64,000 bases of DNA from Sphingomonas sp. HMP9 (GTDB taxonomy: Bacteria; Pseudomonadota; Alphaproteobacteria; Sphingomonadales; Sphingomonadaceae). The position numbers were made by a program, and so were the translations under genes. The stretch covers positions 2,442,001 through 2,506,000 of the forward strand of contig NZ_AP022673.1 of the NCBI RefSeq assembly GCF_013374115.1. The letters are read 5' to 3'. This document shows, in pieces, positions 8,388 through 17,361 of the stretch (within the stretch, counting starts at the first letter, position 1; every line of letters begins with the position of its first letter). Below the pieces are notes generated by a model. It saw nothing but the letters and a program-made list of their open reading frames with translations, was not told the DNA's origin and did not search any database.

Positions 8388-8522
8388 GGCTGCAGGAGCT
8401 TCGTAGGGGCTTCCCTCCGGCGACGCGCTCCTGCATGTTTCCTGTCAAACCCCCGGCCGAGTGTTCGGCGACACCATCAATGCCGGATGTTCGGCACCTG
8501 ACTTTTGCGAGGGCCTGATCCC
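8388..8522 (+). other. lptA-lptB spacer with TGCAGGAGC inverted repeat
   Basis: TGCAGGAGC (8391-8399) pairs with GCTCCTGCA (8427-8435), giving a 9-bp stem around a 27-nt loop that contains GGGGCTTCCCTCC. It could be a weak attenuator or a palindromic repeat. It separates lptA from lptB, which may therefore have its own promoter. Confidence 0.4.
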
Positions 8523-9305
8523 ATGGACGCCACCACGCTGCCCCCGATCGAGGACGTAGAGCCGATTTCCGAGCCGCCGGTGAGCAACGGGTTGCAGGTC
8601 GTCTCGATCGCGAAGTCCTACGACAAGCGCGTCGTGCTGACCGACGTGTCGGTGTCGGTCGGGCGCGGCGAGGTCGTCGGACTGCTGGGGCCCAATGGCG
8701 CGGGCAAGACGACGTGCTTCTATTCGGTGATGGGACTGGTGAAGCCGGACTCGGGGCGGATCATGCTCGATGGCGAGGATATCACGAAGCTGCCGATGTA
8801 CCGGCGTGCGATCCTTGGCCTCGGCTATCTGCCGCAGGAGACATCGATCTTCCGCGGGCTCACGATCGAGAAGAACATTCTCACCGTGCTCGAACTGTCC
8901 GAGCCGGACAAGGCGGCGCGCCAGCGCAAACTCGACACGCTGCTCGAGGAATTCGGGCTGACCCGGTTGCGCGCTTCACCGGCGATGGCGTTGTCGGGCG
9001 GCGAGCGGCGGCGCGCGGAGATCGCGCGGGCGCTTGCGGCGGATCCGTCGATCATGCTCCTCGACGAGCCGTTCGCGGGGATCGATCCGATCTCGATCGC
9101 CGACATCCGCGACCTTGTGAAGGACCTGAAGCGCCGCGACATCGGCGTCTTGATCACCGACCACAACGTCCGCGAGACGCTGGAAATCGTCGATCGCGCG
9201 TACATCATCTATGACGGGCGCGTGCTGTTCTCCGGTTCGCCTGCCGAACTGGTCGCCGATGCGAACGTCCGCCGCCTGTATCTGGGCGAAGGCTTCTCGC
9301 TTTAA
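8523..9305 (+). CDS. lptB: LPS export ABC transporter ATP-binding protein LptB
   Basis: A 260-residue ABC ATPase. Walker A is GPNGAGKT (56-63), the Q-loop is YLPQETSIFRGL, the signature is LSGGERRR, Walker B is IMLLDEPFAGIDP, and the switch histidine is in TDHNVRETL. The SIFRGLTIEKN and RRLYLGEGF sequences are diagnostic for LptB. It powers LPS extraction with LptFG. About 20 extra residues precede the ABC domain. The ATG at 8523 is preferred to an upstream TTG. rpoN follows, as in many proteobacteria. Confidence 0.95.
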   Translation: MDATTLPPIEDVEPISEPPVSNGLQVVSIAKSYDKRVVLTDVSVSVGRGEVVGLLGPNGAGKTTCFYSVMGLVKPDSGRIMLDGEDITKLPMYRRAILGLGYLPQETSIFRGLTIEKNILTVLELSEPDKAARQRKLDTLLEEFGLTRLRASPAMALSGGERRRAEIARALAADPSIMLLDEPFAGIDPISIADIRDLVKDLKRRDIGVLITDHNVRETLEIVDRAYIIYDGRVLFSGSPAELVADANVRRLYLGEGFSL

Positions 9306-9317
9306 GTAAATTTCCAT

Positions 9318-9440
9318 TCTCTCCCGCAAGGGGGAGGTAGCGCCACAGGCGACGGAGGGGGAGGACATGACACAGCGGTTGGCTCTTACCTCCCTCTCCG
9401 TCAGGCTATGTCTGCCACCTCCCCCTGGCGGGGGAGGATC
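9318..9440. repeat. CTCCCGCAAGGGGGAG / CCCCCTGGCGGGGGAGG inverted repeat element
   Basis: A left unit (CTCCCGCAAGGGGGAGG) and a right unit (CACCTCCCCCTGGCGGGGGAGG) flank an inner pair (GACGGAGGGGGAGG and CCTCCCTCTCCGTC). This forms a large nested hairpin between lptB and rpoN. A related element lies at 19785-19935. It could also terminate lptB transcription. Confidence 0.7.
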
Positions 9441-9476
9441 GGTCAGCATCGACGACAACGACCCCGCTTTGGTATC

Positions 9477-11009
9477 ATGAGCCTCGCCCCTCGCCTGGAC
9501 ATTCGCCAGTCGCAGTCGCTGGTGATGACCCCGCAGCTCCAGCAGGCGATCAAGCTGTTGGCGCTGTCGAACCTGGAGATCGAGGGGTTCATCGCCGAAG
9601 AGGTCGAGCGCAATCCGCTGCTCGAAGCCAGCGCGGCCGAGGATGGCGACGCCCCCGACCGCGAACCGGTCGCCCAAGTGCGCGACGAGCGCGCGGCCGC
9701 CGACGAGCTGGTGGCAGGCACCGGCGATGGGGCCAGCGGGGGCGGCGAACCCGCACTCGACGTCGACTACGCCACCGAAAGCCACCAGCAGGACAGCGTC
9801 GCCGACGGCGGCAGCGGGATGGACGGCGCGCTCTCGATGACGGGCTCTAGCGCAGGCGGCGCAGGCGGCGCAGGCGGCGAGGACGCGCCCGATCTGGACG
9901 CGTTCGCCGATACCAGCCTCAGCCTCGCGGATCACCTGCTCGCACAGGCCGGTCCCGCGGTCCGCCACGAGGACGCATTCATCGCGGCGCACTTGATCGA
10001 CCAGATCGACGAGGCGGGCTATCTCACTGGTTCGCTGCTCGACATCGCCAACCGGCTCGGCGTGCCGCTGGTCCGAGTCGAGGCGGTGCTCGCGACGATC
10101 CAGACGTTCGACCCGACTGGCGTCGGCGCACGCGATCTTTCGGAATGCCTCGCATTGCAGGCGAAGGAGGCGGATCGCTACGACCCCTGCATGGCGCGGT
10201 TGATCGACAATCTCGACCTGCTCGCGCGCGGCGAACTGACGCGACTGAAGCGGATGTGCGACGTCGACGATGAGGACATGGCCGACATGATCCGCGAATT
10301 GCGCAGCTACGATCCGAAACCTGGCTGTCGCTACGGCGGCGAGCCTGCGCAGTCGGTGACGCCGGACCTGTTCGTCGCCCGAATCAACAATGGGACCAAG
10401 GCGGGCTGGGCGATCGAGATCAACGCCTCCACTTTGCCCCGCGTGCTGGTCAACCGCAGCTATTATACCGAGCTGTCGGGCGGGCAGCAGGACAAGGCGT
10501 CGAAGGCGTGGCTGAGCGATTGCCTCGCCAGCGCGAACTGGCTGGTGAAAGCGCTCGACCAGCGCCAGCGGACCATCATCAAGGTCGCGACCGAGATCGT
10601 GAAGCAGCAGGAGGCGTTCTTCCTGAAGGGCGTCGCGCATCTCCGCCCGCTGACATTGCGCCAGGTGGCGGACGCGATCGAGATGCACGAATCGACCGTC
10701 AGCCGGGTCACGAGCAACAAATACGTCTCGTGCGCGCGCGGACTGTACGAGCTGAAATACTTCTTCACGAGCGCGATCCAGTCGGCGGACGGTGGCGAGG
10801 CGGTGTCGGCGCAGGCGGTGAAGTCGGCGATCCGGGCGCTGATCGACACCGAAGGCGCCAAGATCCTATCCGATGACACCTTAGTCGAGTTGCTTAACGC
10901 GAAAGGCTTCGACATCGCGCGAAGGACCGTGGCGAAATACCGCGAAGCATTGGGGATCGGAAGCTCCGTACAACGCCGTCGGGCCCGTACACTAGAGGGT
11001 GCCGGCTAA
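9477..11009 (+). CDS. rpoN: RNA polymerase sigma-54 factor
   Basis: A 510-residue protein with the Gln/Leu-rich activator-interacting region I (QSLVMTPQLQQAIKLLALSNLE), an acidic Gly-rich linker (about 50-150), the core-binding domain, an HTH (IEMHESTVSRVTSNKY) and the C-terminal RpoN box ARRTVAKYREALGI. It directs transcription from GG-N10-GC promoters and needs an AAA+ activator. A candidate activator is at 56578-57873 and matching promoters are in the flagellar cluster. The ATG at 9477 starts region I exactly; upstream in-frame sequence is repeat DNA. Confidence 0.96.
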   Translation: MSLAPRLDIRQSQSLVMTPQLQQAIKLLALSNLEIEGFIAEEVERNPLLEASAAEDGDAPDREPVAQVRDERAAADELVAGTGDGASGGGEPALDVDYATESHQQDSVADGGSGMDGALSMTGSSAGGAGGAGGEDAPDLDAFADTSLSLADHLLAQAGPAVRHEDAFIAAHLIDQIDEAGYLTGSLLDIANRLGVPLVRVEAVLATIQTFDPTGVGARDLSECLALQAKEADRYDPCMARLIDNLDLLARGELTRLKRMCDVDDEDMADMIRELRSYDPKPGCRYGGEPAQSVTPDLFVARINNGTKAGWAIEINASTLPRVLVNRSYYTELSGGQQDKASKAWLSDCLASANWLVKALDQRQRTIIKVATEIVKQQEAFFLKGVAHLRPLTLRQVADAIEMHESTVSRVTSNKYVSCARGLYELKYFFTSAIQSADGGEAVSAQAVKSAIRALIDTEGAKILSDDTLVELLNAKGFDIARRTVAKYREALGIGSSVQRRRARTLEGAG

Positions 11010-11070
11010 GCTTGCGTTTCGTCACGATAGGCTTAGCATCGGCCTCGTCATCTCGGGGGGGCCCAGAACG

Positions 11071-12477
11071 ATGTACGACCAAGCCGCACGCGACTTAGGC
11101 AGCACGGAAGCTGAAGCGACAATCTTGCGGGCGACGGAGCCGGACGGCGCACCCCGTATCGCGGTTCTCGACATCCTTCGCGGGATCGCCATCCTCGGTA
11201 TCTTGTTCATGAACATCAACGACATGGGCGGTTCGCTCTGGGCGTCGTTCGGCAATGTCCGGCATCTCGGCTGGAGCCAGGCCGACCAGATCGCCTGGTG
11301 GTTGCGCGAGGTGATCGCGAACGGCACTGCGCGCTGCATGCTCGAACTGCTGTTCGGTGCGGGGATGGTGATCCTCACCGACCGCGCCGCGCTCAGCGTC
11401 GGCCAGCGAGTCGTGATGAAGCGCTATTATCTGCGCGACGTGCTGCTGCTCGGGTTCGGAATAGTCCACCTCTTCATCCTGTTGTGGCCCGGCGACATTC
11501 TCCACAGCTATGCGATCGCCGCATTGGCCGCGTTCCTGTTCCGGCGGCTGCGGCCGCGCTGGCTGATCACGATCGGACTGGTCGCTGCCGTCGCACAGCT
11601 CGGCGGTGCAGGATATTTCGCCTATTACCAGCCGCTGCAGGCGCGCGCGCAGGTCAGCGCGATCAACGCCGCGCGCGCCGCGGGTCGACCGGTCACAGCG
11701 GACGATCGGAAGCTGCTCGCCAAGGTCGCGACTGCCGACGCCAAGCGCGCGAAAAGCAAGGCCGACCGGCAAGCGAGGGTCGTCGCCGAGGACAAGGCGC
11801 GTACCGGTAGCTTTGCGACATGGGCGGCGATGCAGTGGAGCGTCACGGTCTATCTCCAGTCGCAAGGGTTCGAGCTGGTGGTGTTCTGGGAAGCCGTCAG
11901 CGTCATGCTGATCGGTGCCGCTCTCTACAAGCTTGGCATCCTGCAAGGCGCTCGATCGCGCGGCTTTTACCTGCGCATGATGCTGGTCGCCTATGCCATC
12001 GCCATTCCGCTGCGGATCGTCGGCGCGATCGAACAGACACGGTTCGACGATGCACCGCAAACGATATGGGCCACCGTCGAAGTCGCGCGCGAGGCGATGA
12101 CGCTCGGTCATGTCGGCGCAGTCTGCCTGCTGGTCGGCACGGGGTTCGGCGCCACGCTGTTGCGGCCGTTCATCGCGGCCGGCCGGACCGCGCTGTCGAT
12201 CTACATCCTCCAGACGATCGTCTGCCTGTGGATCCTGTTCCCGCCGTTCGGCCTCGCGCTATACGGCATGCTCGGCTGGGCCGGACTGATGGCGACCGCG
12301 CTGGCCATCAATATCGGGCTGTTGCTGCTCGCCAACGCCTATGTCCGTAGGTTCGACATCGCCCCGGTGGAATGGGCATGGCGATCGTTGGCGGAGGGAC
12401 GCGCGCTGCCGTGGCGTAAGGTGTCATCGCCGCCGCTCTCCGGAGCTTTGCACCGCCTCAAAGGGGGCGGGACTTAG
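11071..12477 (+). CDS. DUF418-family multi-pass membrane protein
   Basis: A 468-residue protein beginning with a cytoplasmic tail, then RIAVLDILRGIAILGILFMNI, the hallmark first helix of DUF418/YeiB-like proteins. About eight to nine membrane helices follow. An Ala/Lys/Arg-rich soluble loop (about 190-255) splits them. The C-terminal half (GRTALSIYILQTIVCLWILFP) matches the DUF418 domain. The function is unknown; the family resembles acyltransferase-3 proteins. The ATG at 11071 was chosen because it is closest to the conserved helix. The stop overlaps that of the convergent exonuclease gene by 4 nt. Confidence 0.82.
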   Translation: MYDQAARDLGSTEAEATILRATEPDGAPRIAVLDILRGIAILGILFMNINDMGGSLWASFGNVRHLGWSQADQIAWWLREVIANGTARCMLELLFGAGMVILTDRAALSVGQRVVMKRYYLRDVLLLGFGIVHLFILLWPGDILHSYAIAALAAFLFRRLRPRWLITIGLVAAVAQLGGAGYFAYYQPLQARAQVSAINAARAAGRPVTADDRKLLAKVATADAKRAKSKADRQARVVAEDKARTGSFATWAAMQWSVTVYLQSQGFELVVFWEAVSVMLIGAALYKLGILQGARSRGFYLRMMLVAYAIAIPLRIVGAIEQTRFDDAPQTIWATVEVAREAMTLGHVGAVCLLVGTGFGATLLRPFIAAGRTALSIYILQTIVCLWILFPPFGLALYGMLGWAGLMATALAINIGLLLLANAYVRRFDIAPVEWAWRSLAEGRALPWRKVSSPPLSGALHRLKGGGT

Positions 12478-13472
12478 TCGTCCTCGTCTTCGAACCCGAC
12501 CAGTGCGAGCGCGCGCGCTTTGATCTGGCGGGTCATGCACCAATGGACCAGCGCGTCCTCGCGGCCGTGCGTCACCCACACTTCCTTGGGCGCGATCTCG
12601 GTCAGCGTGGTGATGAGTTCGTCCCAGTCGGCATGATCACTGAGGATCAGCGGGAGCTCGACGTTCTTCTGGCGGGCACGGCCCCGGACCCGCATCCAGC
12701 CGCTTGCCATCGCGGTGATCGGATCGGGCAGCCGCCGCGACCAGCGATCGTTGAGCGCACCCGGCGGACACATCACGACGTGGCCCGCCATGTCCGCTTT
12801 CTTGGCATCGGCGACGGGGAGGAGTTCGCCGAGCCGCACGCCGTGATCGGCATACAGGTCGCATAGCCGTTGGAGCGCGCCGTGAATGTAGATCGGCGCG
12901 TCATGGCCGCGCTCGCGCAGTTCGGCGATCACGCGCTGCGCCTTGCCGAGCGCATAGGCACCGACGACGACGCAGCGATCCGGATTGGCGTGGAGCGCAG
13001 CAATCAGCTTGTCGATCTCGTCGCCGGTGTTGGGGTGGCGGAAGACCGGCAGGCCGAACGTCGCCTCCGTGATGAACACGTCGCATTTGATGGGTTCGAA
13101 CGGCGTGCAGGTCGGGTCCGCGCGCCGTTTGTAATCGCCCGAGACGACGATCCGCTCGCCGCGGTAGTCGAGCACGATCTGTGCGGAGCCGAGCACGTGG
13201 CCGGCGGGCACGAAGCCGATATCGACCTCGCCCATCCGGATCGTCTCGCCGTACGCGACCGGGTTGCCGGCTTGCGGACCGTAGCGCGCATCCATGATCG
13301 CAAGCGTTTCGGGCGTCGCCCACACCGCCTCGTGACCGCCGCGCGCGTGATCGGCATGGCCGTGCGTAACGAGCGCTTTCGCGGTCGGGATCGAGGGGTC
13401 GATCCATGCGTCGATCGGCTTGACGAGAATGCCGTGCGGATGCGGTTCGAGCCAGTCGCCGAGTTTTGCCAT
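12474..13472 (-). CDS. Ligase-associated MBL-fold DNA exonuclease
   Basis: A 332-residue metallo-beta-lactamase/beta-CASP-type nuclease. The metal site is THGHADHARGG; further ligands are in PAGHVLGSAQ, SGDYKRR, and LSDHADWDEL with the late VTHGRED. The start MAKLGDWLEPHPHGI fits the ligase-associated exonuclease family. It is inferred to process DNA ends for the ATP-dependent ligase at 1911. An N-terminal extension up to 13607 would read through a repeat and is rejected. The C-terminus ends EDEDD. Confidence 0.88.
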   Translation of the reverse strand: MAKLGDWLEPHPHGILVKPIDAWIDPSIPTAKALVTHGHADHARGGHEAVWATPETLAIMDARYGPQAGNPVAYGETIRMGEVDIGFVPAGHVLGSAQIVLDYRGERIVVSGDYKRRADPTCTPFEPIKCDVFITEATFGLPVFRHPNTGDEIDKLIAALHANPDRCVVVGAYALGKAQRVIAELRERGHDAPIYIHGALQRLCDLYADHGVRLGELLPVADAKKADMAGHVVMCPPGALNDRWSRRLPDPITAMASGWMRVRGRARQKNVELPLILSDHADWDELITTLTEIAPKEVWVTHGREDALVHWCMTRQIKARALALVGFEDEDD

Positions 13473-13611
13473 GCGGGGGTAACGCGTGGACCGGGGGTGC
13501 GGTGCCGTAATCGCGTCGCCGCGCCGCGCCGATCGGCATGAGCGGTCTGCGTGCGCGCACGGGAGGAAAGGATGATGGCGGCGGTTAGAAGGCTGCGCGT
13601 TGCTCAAGTCC

Positions 13612-13694
13612 CGTTATCCTGACGCACGTCAGGACCCAGCCGCAAGGAGCCGCGCTCGTGACCCTGGATCCTGACTTTCGTCAGGATGACGAAG
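13612..13694. repeat. ATCCTGAC hairpin repeat doublet
   Basis: An imperfect left unit (TTATCCTGACGCACGTCAGGACCCAG) and a perfect right unit (ATCCTGAC-TTTC-GTCAGGAT, 13668-13687) face each other across about 30 nt. Confidence 0.8.
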
Positions 13695-13734
13695 AGGCGG
13701 CGGCGCGTACGGTCTCGTGACCGTACCAAAGGGC

Positions 13735-13825
13735 GGCGAGACGGTGAGACGGCGCGACGCCGACGGCGCGACCGCAGGACGGCGGGACGGCAGGACGGCG
13801 CGACGGCGCGATGCGGCGGGGTTCC
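13735..13825. repeat. Degenerate about-10-nt GC-rich tandem tract
   Basis: Units such as GGCGCGACGG, CGGGACGGCA and GGACGGCGCG run in tandem with a period near 10 nt. The tract lies between two hairpin doublets. Confidence 0.55.
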
Positions 13826-13847
13826 AAGATGCCGTCCCATCCAAGCC

Positions 13848-13931
13848 CCGTCATCCTGACGAAAGTCAGGATCCAGAGCCCTATACGCCCGCGCTTGTGA
13901 CCTTGGGTCCTGGCTTTCGTCAGGATGACGC
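13848..13931. repeat. ATCCTGAC hairpin repeat doublet
   Basis: The left unit ATCCTGAC-GAAA-GTCAGGAT (13853-13872) is perfect. The right unit (GTCCTGGCTTTCGTCAGGAT) has two changes. The units are inverted relative to one another. Confidence 0.82.
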
Positions 13932-13995
13932 ACGAGGGGCGGCCGGCGGCGCACGCCAGGCCGGGTGGTGCCCCGGGCCTATCGCCGCGCTCACG

Positions 13996-14601
13996 TTACC
14001 GGCGCGTGCCGACCTTGATCGTCGCCAGGATCGCGTCCATTCGCGCCGCCGCGACGGCCTGGGTCGGCGCATTGCGGCTAGCCGGCGCTGCCGCCTTCAC
14101 CGCGTAGGTGACGCGGTCGATCGCGTAGCAGGCGCCGTTGATGACGCTGCGCAGGTTGGTTGCGCTGACCTGCTGGCTCATGCCCGCGTCGCCATTGGTG
14201 TAGACGGTCCAGCGGTGGCCGCCGAGCATCCGGTTGGGGAGCCGCCTTGCACTGCCCGACACCATTCCCGCAGTGCCGCAGGTGGCGACCACCGCAGCGC
14301 TGCGACTGAAGCCGACCTGGAGCAGCTCGGTCACCTGGCCCTTGCCGTCGGTCGGCTTGGCGACCTGCCAGAAGCGGACGATGCCGACGCCGCGCCCGAC
14401 CGGGGCGCCGTCCCACATCTGTCGCCAGCCGCGGTTCATAAGCGGGCGGCCGGCGAAATTGCGCGTCGGCGTCAGGTTGGAGGCGTAGGACAGGCGGACG
14501 TTGCCGCCTGCGCCGACGAACGACTTGTCGGCGGCGGTGGCATTGGCGAAGGGCAGGAGTGCAAGCAACGGTAGCGGCAGAAGATAGCGAAAAAGCGACA
14601 C
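13996..14601 (-). CDS. Secreted protein of unknown function, 201 aa
   Basis: The N-terminus is a clear signal peptide (LLPLPLLALLPFANATAADK, cleavage after ATA). The mature part is basic, with cysteines at VATCGTAG and NGACYAI that could form a disulphide. Sequences such as NRMLGGHRWTVYTNGDAGMSQQVSATNLRSVINGACYAIDRVTYAV give no family I recognise. It is divergent from the Lhr-type helicase with 83 nt between starts, so the two may share a promoter region. Location is probably periplasmic. Confidence 0.72.
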   Translation of the reverse strand: MSLFRYLLPLPLLALLPFANATAADKSFVGAGGNVRLSYASNLTPTRNFAGRPLMNRGWRQMWDGAPVGRGVGIVRFWQVAKPTDGKGQVTELLQVGFSRSAAVVATCGTAGMVSGSARRLPNRMLGGHRWTVYTNGDAGMSQQVSATNLRSVINGACYAIDRVTYAVKAAAPASRNAPTQAVAAARMDAILATIKVGTRR

Positions 14602-14684
14602 CGATTGTCTTTCACAACAGAGCTCTAACCGAAATGCCGGTCGTTACGCGTGCGGTCCATAGCGGTGCGGCGCGATGCCCCCAT

Positions 14685-17117
14685 ATGACGACGATGCGTG
14701 AACAGGCCGTGAGCGACCTTCCCCTCCCCTTGGAAAACTGGTTCGCGACGCGGGGATGGCGTCCGCGGCGGCATCAGCGCGAGATGCTGGCGGAAGGCCG
14801 TGCGGGGCATCACGCGCTGCTGGTGGCGGCGACGGGCGCGGGCAAGACGCTCGCGGGGTTCCTGCCGACGCTCGCCGAGCTGATCGAGGCGCCCACCGCG
14901 GGGCTGCACACGCTCTACGTCTCGCCGTTGAAGGCGCTGGCGGTCGACGTGCAGCGCAACCTGCTGACACCGATCGACGAGATGGGGCTCGACATCCGCG
15001 TCGAGACTCGCACCGGCGACACCCCCTCGGACCGCAAGGCGCGGCAACGGATCAAGCCGCCGCAGATCCTGCTCACGACCCCTGAGTCGTTGTCGCTGCT
15101 GCTGAGCTATCCAGACAGCATCACGATGTTCGACACGCTCCGCACGATCGTCGTCGACGAGGTCCATGCGTTCGCGACCGGCAAGCGCGGCGATCTGCTG
15201 TCGCTGTGCATGGCCAGGTTGCAGAAAATCTCGCCGGGGATGCGCCGCGTCGCGCTGTCGGCGACGGTCGCGGATGCCGACGGCTATCGCGCTTGGCTCG
15301 CCCCCGACGGCGATATCGACCAGGTCGCGATGGTGCGCGGCGAGCCCGGCGCGGATCCGAACATAGCGATCCTGCTGCCCGAGGGGCGCGTGCCGTGGTC
15401 GGGGCATTCGGGCCGCTATGCCGCCGCGCAGGTGATGGCGGAGATCGAGGCGCACGAGACCTCGATCGTGTTCTGCAACACGCGGAGTCTTGCCGAGCTG
15501 ATCTTTCAGGATCTGTGGAAGGTGAATGCCGGCAATCTGCCGATCGGCGTGCATCACGGGAGTCTTGCCAAGGAGGCACGGCGCAAGGTCGAGAACGCGA
15601 TGGCCGAGGGCAAGCTGCGCGCGCTGGTCGCGACGTCGAGCCTCGACCTCGGCGTCGACTGGGGCAATGTCGATTGCGTGATCCAGATGGGCGCGCCGAA
15701 GGGATCGTCGCGGCTGTTGCAGCGGATCGGACGCGCCAATCACCGGCTCGACGAATCGTCCGAGGCGATCGTCGTGCCGGGCAACCGCTTCGAATATCTC
15801 GAGGCACGCGCGGCGCTCGACGCGGTCGAGGCGGGCGAACTCGATTCGGATATCTTCCGGGTGGGCGCGCTCGACGTGCTGGCGCAGCATGTGATGGCGT
15901 GCGCCTGCGCGGCGCCGTTCCGCGAGGCCGACCTGCTCGACGAGATCCGCTCCGCGCTCCCCTATTCCGCGCTGCCGACCGAGACGTTCGAGCGCGTGCT
16001 GCACTTCATCAGCGACGGCGGCTATTCGCTGAAGGCCTATGACCGGTTCAAGCGGCTGACCAAGGACGCGGATGGCACGTGGCGGGTCAGCCACCCCAAA
16101 TTCATCGGCCAGCACCGGCTGAACGCGGGGATCATCGTCGAGGCGACGATGCTGAACGTGCGGTTCGGCAATGGCCGCGTGCTGGGTCGTGTCGAGGAGG
16201 CGTTCGCAGCCCAGCTGAGCCACGGCGACACGTTCTTCTTCGCGGGGCTCAGCCTCGAGGTGATGAAGATTGACCTCGAGGATCTGGTGGTGCGCGCGAC
16301 GTCGAAGCCGGCGCGGATCCCGACTTATGGCGGCAGCCGGATGCCGCTGTCGACCAACCTGGCCGACCGGGTCCGCGGGTTCCTCGCGCATCCCGGCGAC
16401 TGGGCGCGGTTTCCCGACGACGTGCGCGAATGGCTGGAGATGCAGGCGTATCGATCGGTGATGCCCGAGCCCGGTCAGTTGCTGGTCGAAACGTTCCCGC
16501 GCGAGGGGCGGCATTACATGGTCGCGTATAGCTTCGAGGGGTGGAACGCGCATCAGTCGCTCGGCATGCTGATCACGCGGCGGATGGAGACGCAGGGGCT
16601 CAAACCACTCGGCTTCGTCGCCAATGATTACGCGCTGGCGGTGTTTGGGCTGGAGAAGATCACGGATCCGGCGGCTTTGTTCTCGGCGGATATTCTCGAG
16701 CATGAATTCGTCGAATGGGTGCAGCAATCGCACCTGCTCAAGCGCGCGTTCCGCGAGGTGGCGGTGATCGGCGGGCTGGTAGAGCGGCAACATCCGGGCA
16801 AGCGCAAGACCGGCAAGCAGGTGACGTTCTCGACCGACCTGATCTACGATGTGCTGCGCAAATATGAGCCGACGCATCTGTTGCTGGAGGCGGCGTGGGC
16901 GGATGCGCGCGCGCGGATGACCGATGTCGGGCGGCTGGCGTCGCTGCTCGACCGCGCGGCGGCGACGATGGTGCATGTCGATCTCGAGCGCGTGACGCCG
17001 TTGGCAGTGCCGGTGCTGACGCTGATCGGGCGCGAGAAGGTGGCGACGAGCAGTTCGGACGACGCGCTGCTGATCGAGGCGGAGGCGATGATCGCGGATG
17101 CTATGCGGCGGGATTGA
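14685..17117 (+). CDS. Ligase-associated DEXH-box (Lhr-type) helicase
   Basis: An 810-residue SF2 helicase. RecA1 carries Walker A ATGAGKT, motif Ia YVSPLKALAVD, the DEVH box (VVDEVHAF) and SAT (LSATVAD). RecA2 carries FCNTRSLAE, VATSSLDLGVDWG and QRIGRANHR. A winged-helix and Lhr-core beta-barrel domain fill the C-terminal half. The length is that of Lhr-Core (about 850 aa), not full Lhr (about 1500 aa). This is the helicase of the ligase/exonuclease/PdeM set. ATG 14685 or 14694 are both possible starts; upstream residues look non-native. Confidence 0.9.
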   Translation: MTTMREQAVSDLPLPLENWFATRGWRPRRHQREMLAEGRAGHHALLVAATGAGKTLAGFLPTLAELIEAPTAGLHTLYVSPLKALAVDVQRNLLTPIDEMGLDIRVETRTGDTPSDRKARQRIKPPQILLTTPESLSLLLSYPDSITMFDTLRTIVVDEVHAFATGKRGDLLSLCMARLQKISPGMRRVALSATVADADGYRAWLAPDGDIDQVAMVRGEPGADPNIAILLPEGRVPWSGHSGRYAAAQVMAEIEAHETSIVFCNTRSLAELIFQDLWKVNAGNLPIGVHHGSLAKEARRKVENAMAEGKLRALVATSSLDLGVDWGNVDCVIQMGAPKGSSRLLQRIGRANHRLDESSEAIVVPGNRFEYLEARAALDAVEAGELDSDIFRVGALDVLAQHVMACACAAPFREADLLDEIRSALPYSALPTETFERVLHFISDGGYSLKAYDRFKRLTKDADGTWRVSHPKFIGQHRLNAGIIVEATMLNVRFGNGRVLGRVEEAFAAQLSHGDTFFFAGLSLEVMKIDLEDLVVRATSKPARIPTYGGSRMPLSTNLADRVRGFLAHPGDWARFPDDVREWLEMQAYRSVMPEPGQLLVETFPREGRHYMVAYSFEGWNAHQSLGMLITRRMETQGLKPLGFVANDYALAVFGLEKITDPAALFSADILEHEFVEWVQQSHLLKRAFREVAVIGGLVERQHPGKRKTGKQVTFSTDLIYDVLRKYEPTHLLLEAAWADARARMTDVGRLASLLDRAAATMVHVDLERVTPLAVPVLTLIGREKVATSSSDDALLIEAEAMIADAMRRD

Positions 17118-17185
17118 GGGGGGCGACATTCCCTCACAACCACCCCGCCGGCCTCATAACCCACTATCCCGGCCTCATAATCCCC

Positions 17186-17290
17186 CACCCCGGCGAAGGC
17201 CGGGGCCCAGTGAGAAAGGTGGTCGTAACAGAGGTCCGCGCTCCATGAGCAACGTCCCCCAACTGGGCCCCGGCCTTCGCCGGGGTGGTG
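17186..17290. repeat. CCCCGGCGAAGGCCGGGG repeat doublet
   Basis: Left unit CCCCGGCGAAGGCCGGGG (17188-17205) and right unit CCCCGGCCTTCGCCGGGG (17268-17285) are each palindromic and inverted relative to each other, about 60 nt apart. They lie between the helicase and the aspartic protease genes. Confidence 0.82.
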
Positions 17291-17361
17291 ATATTTACAG
17301 GTTCGTTCTCCCCGAATAACCACAGTTGCGCGCGCATGAAATGGGGCGCAGCATTTGCAGC

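Larger units (their letters stand above)
13473..13995. other. Gene-free region with two repeat doublets and a GC-rich tract
   Basis: The 523-nt gap lies upstream of the exonuclease and downstream of the secreted protein gene, both on the minus strand. It contains two ATCCTGAC hairpin doublets (13612-13694, 13848-13931) with a degenerate GACGG/GGCGCGACGG tract between them. Reading frames here encode HPDESQDP-like peptides that only reflect the repeats. I see no gene. Confidence 0.7.

Noticed and set aside
13604..13954. Peptides containing HPDESQDP and LDPDFRQDD
   Set aside because: They are translations of the ATCCTGAC hairpin repeats and appear at every copy; they are not genes.
14625..17129. 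834-codon minus-strand frame opposite the helicase
   Set aside because: The plus-strand frame has all SF2 helicase motifs; the antisense frame has biased Arg/His composition and no known motif.
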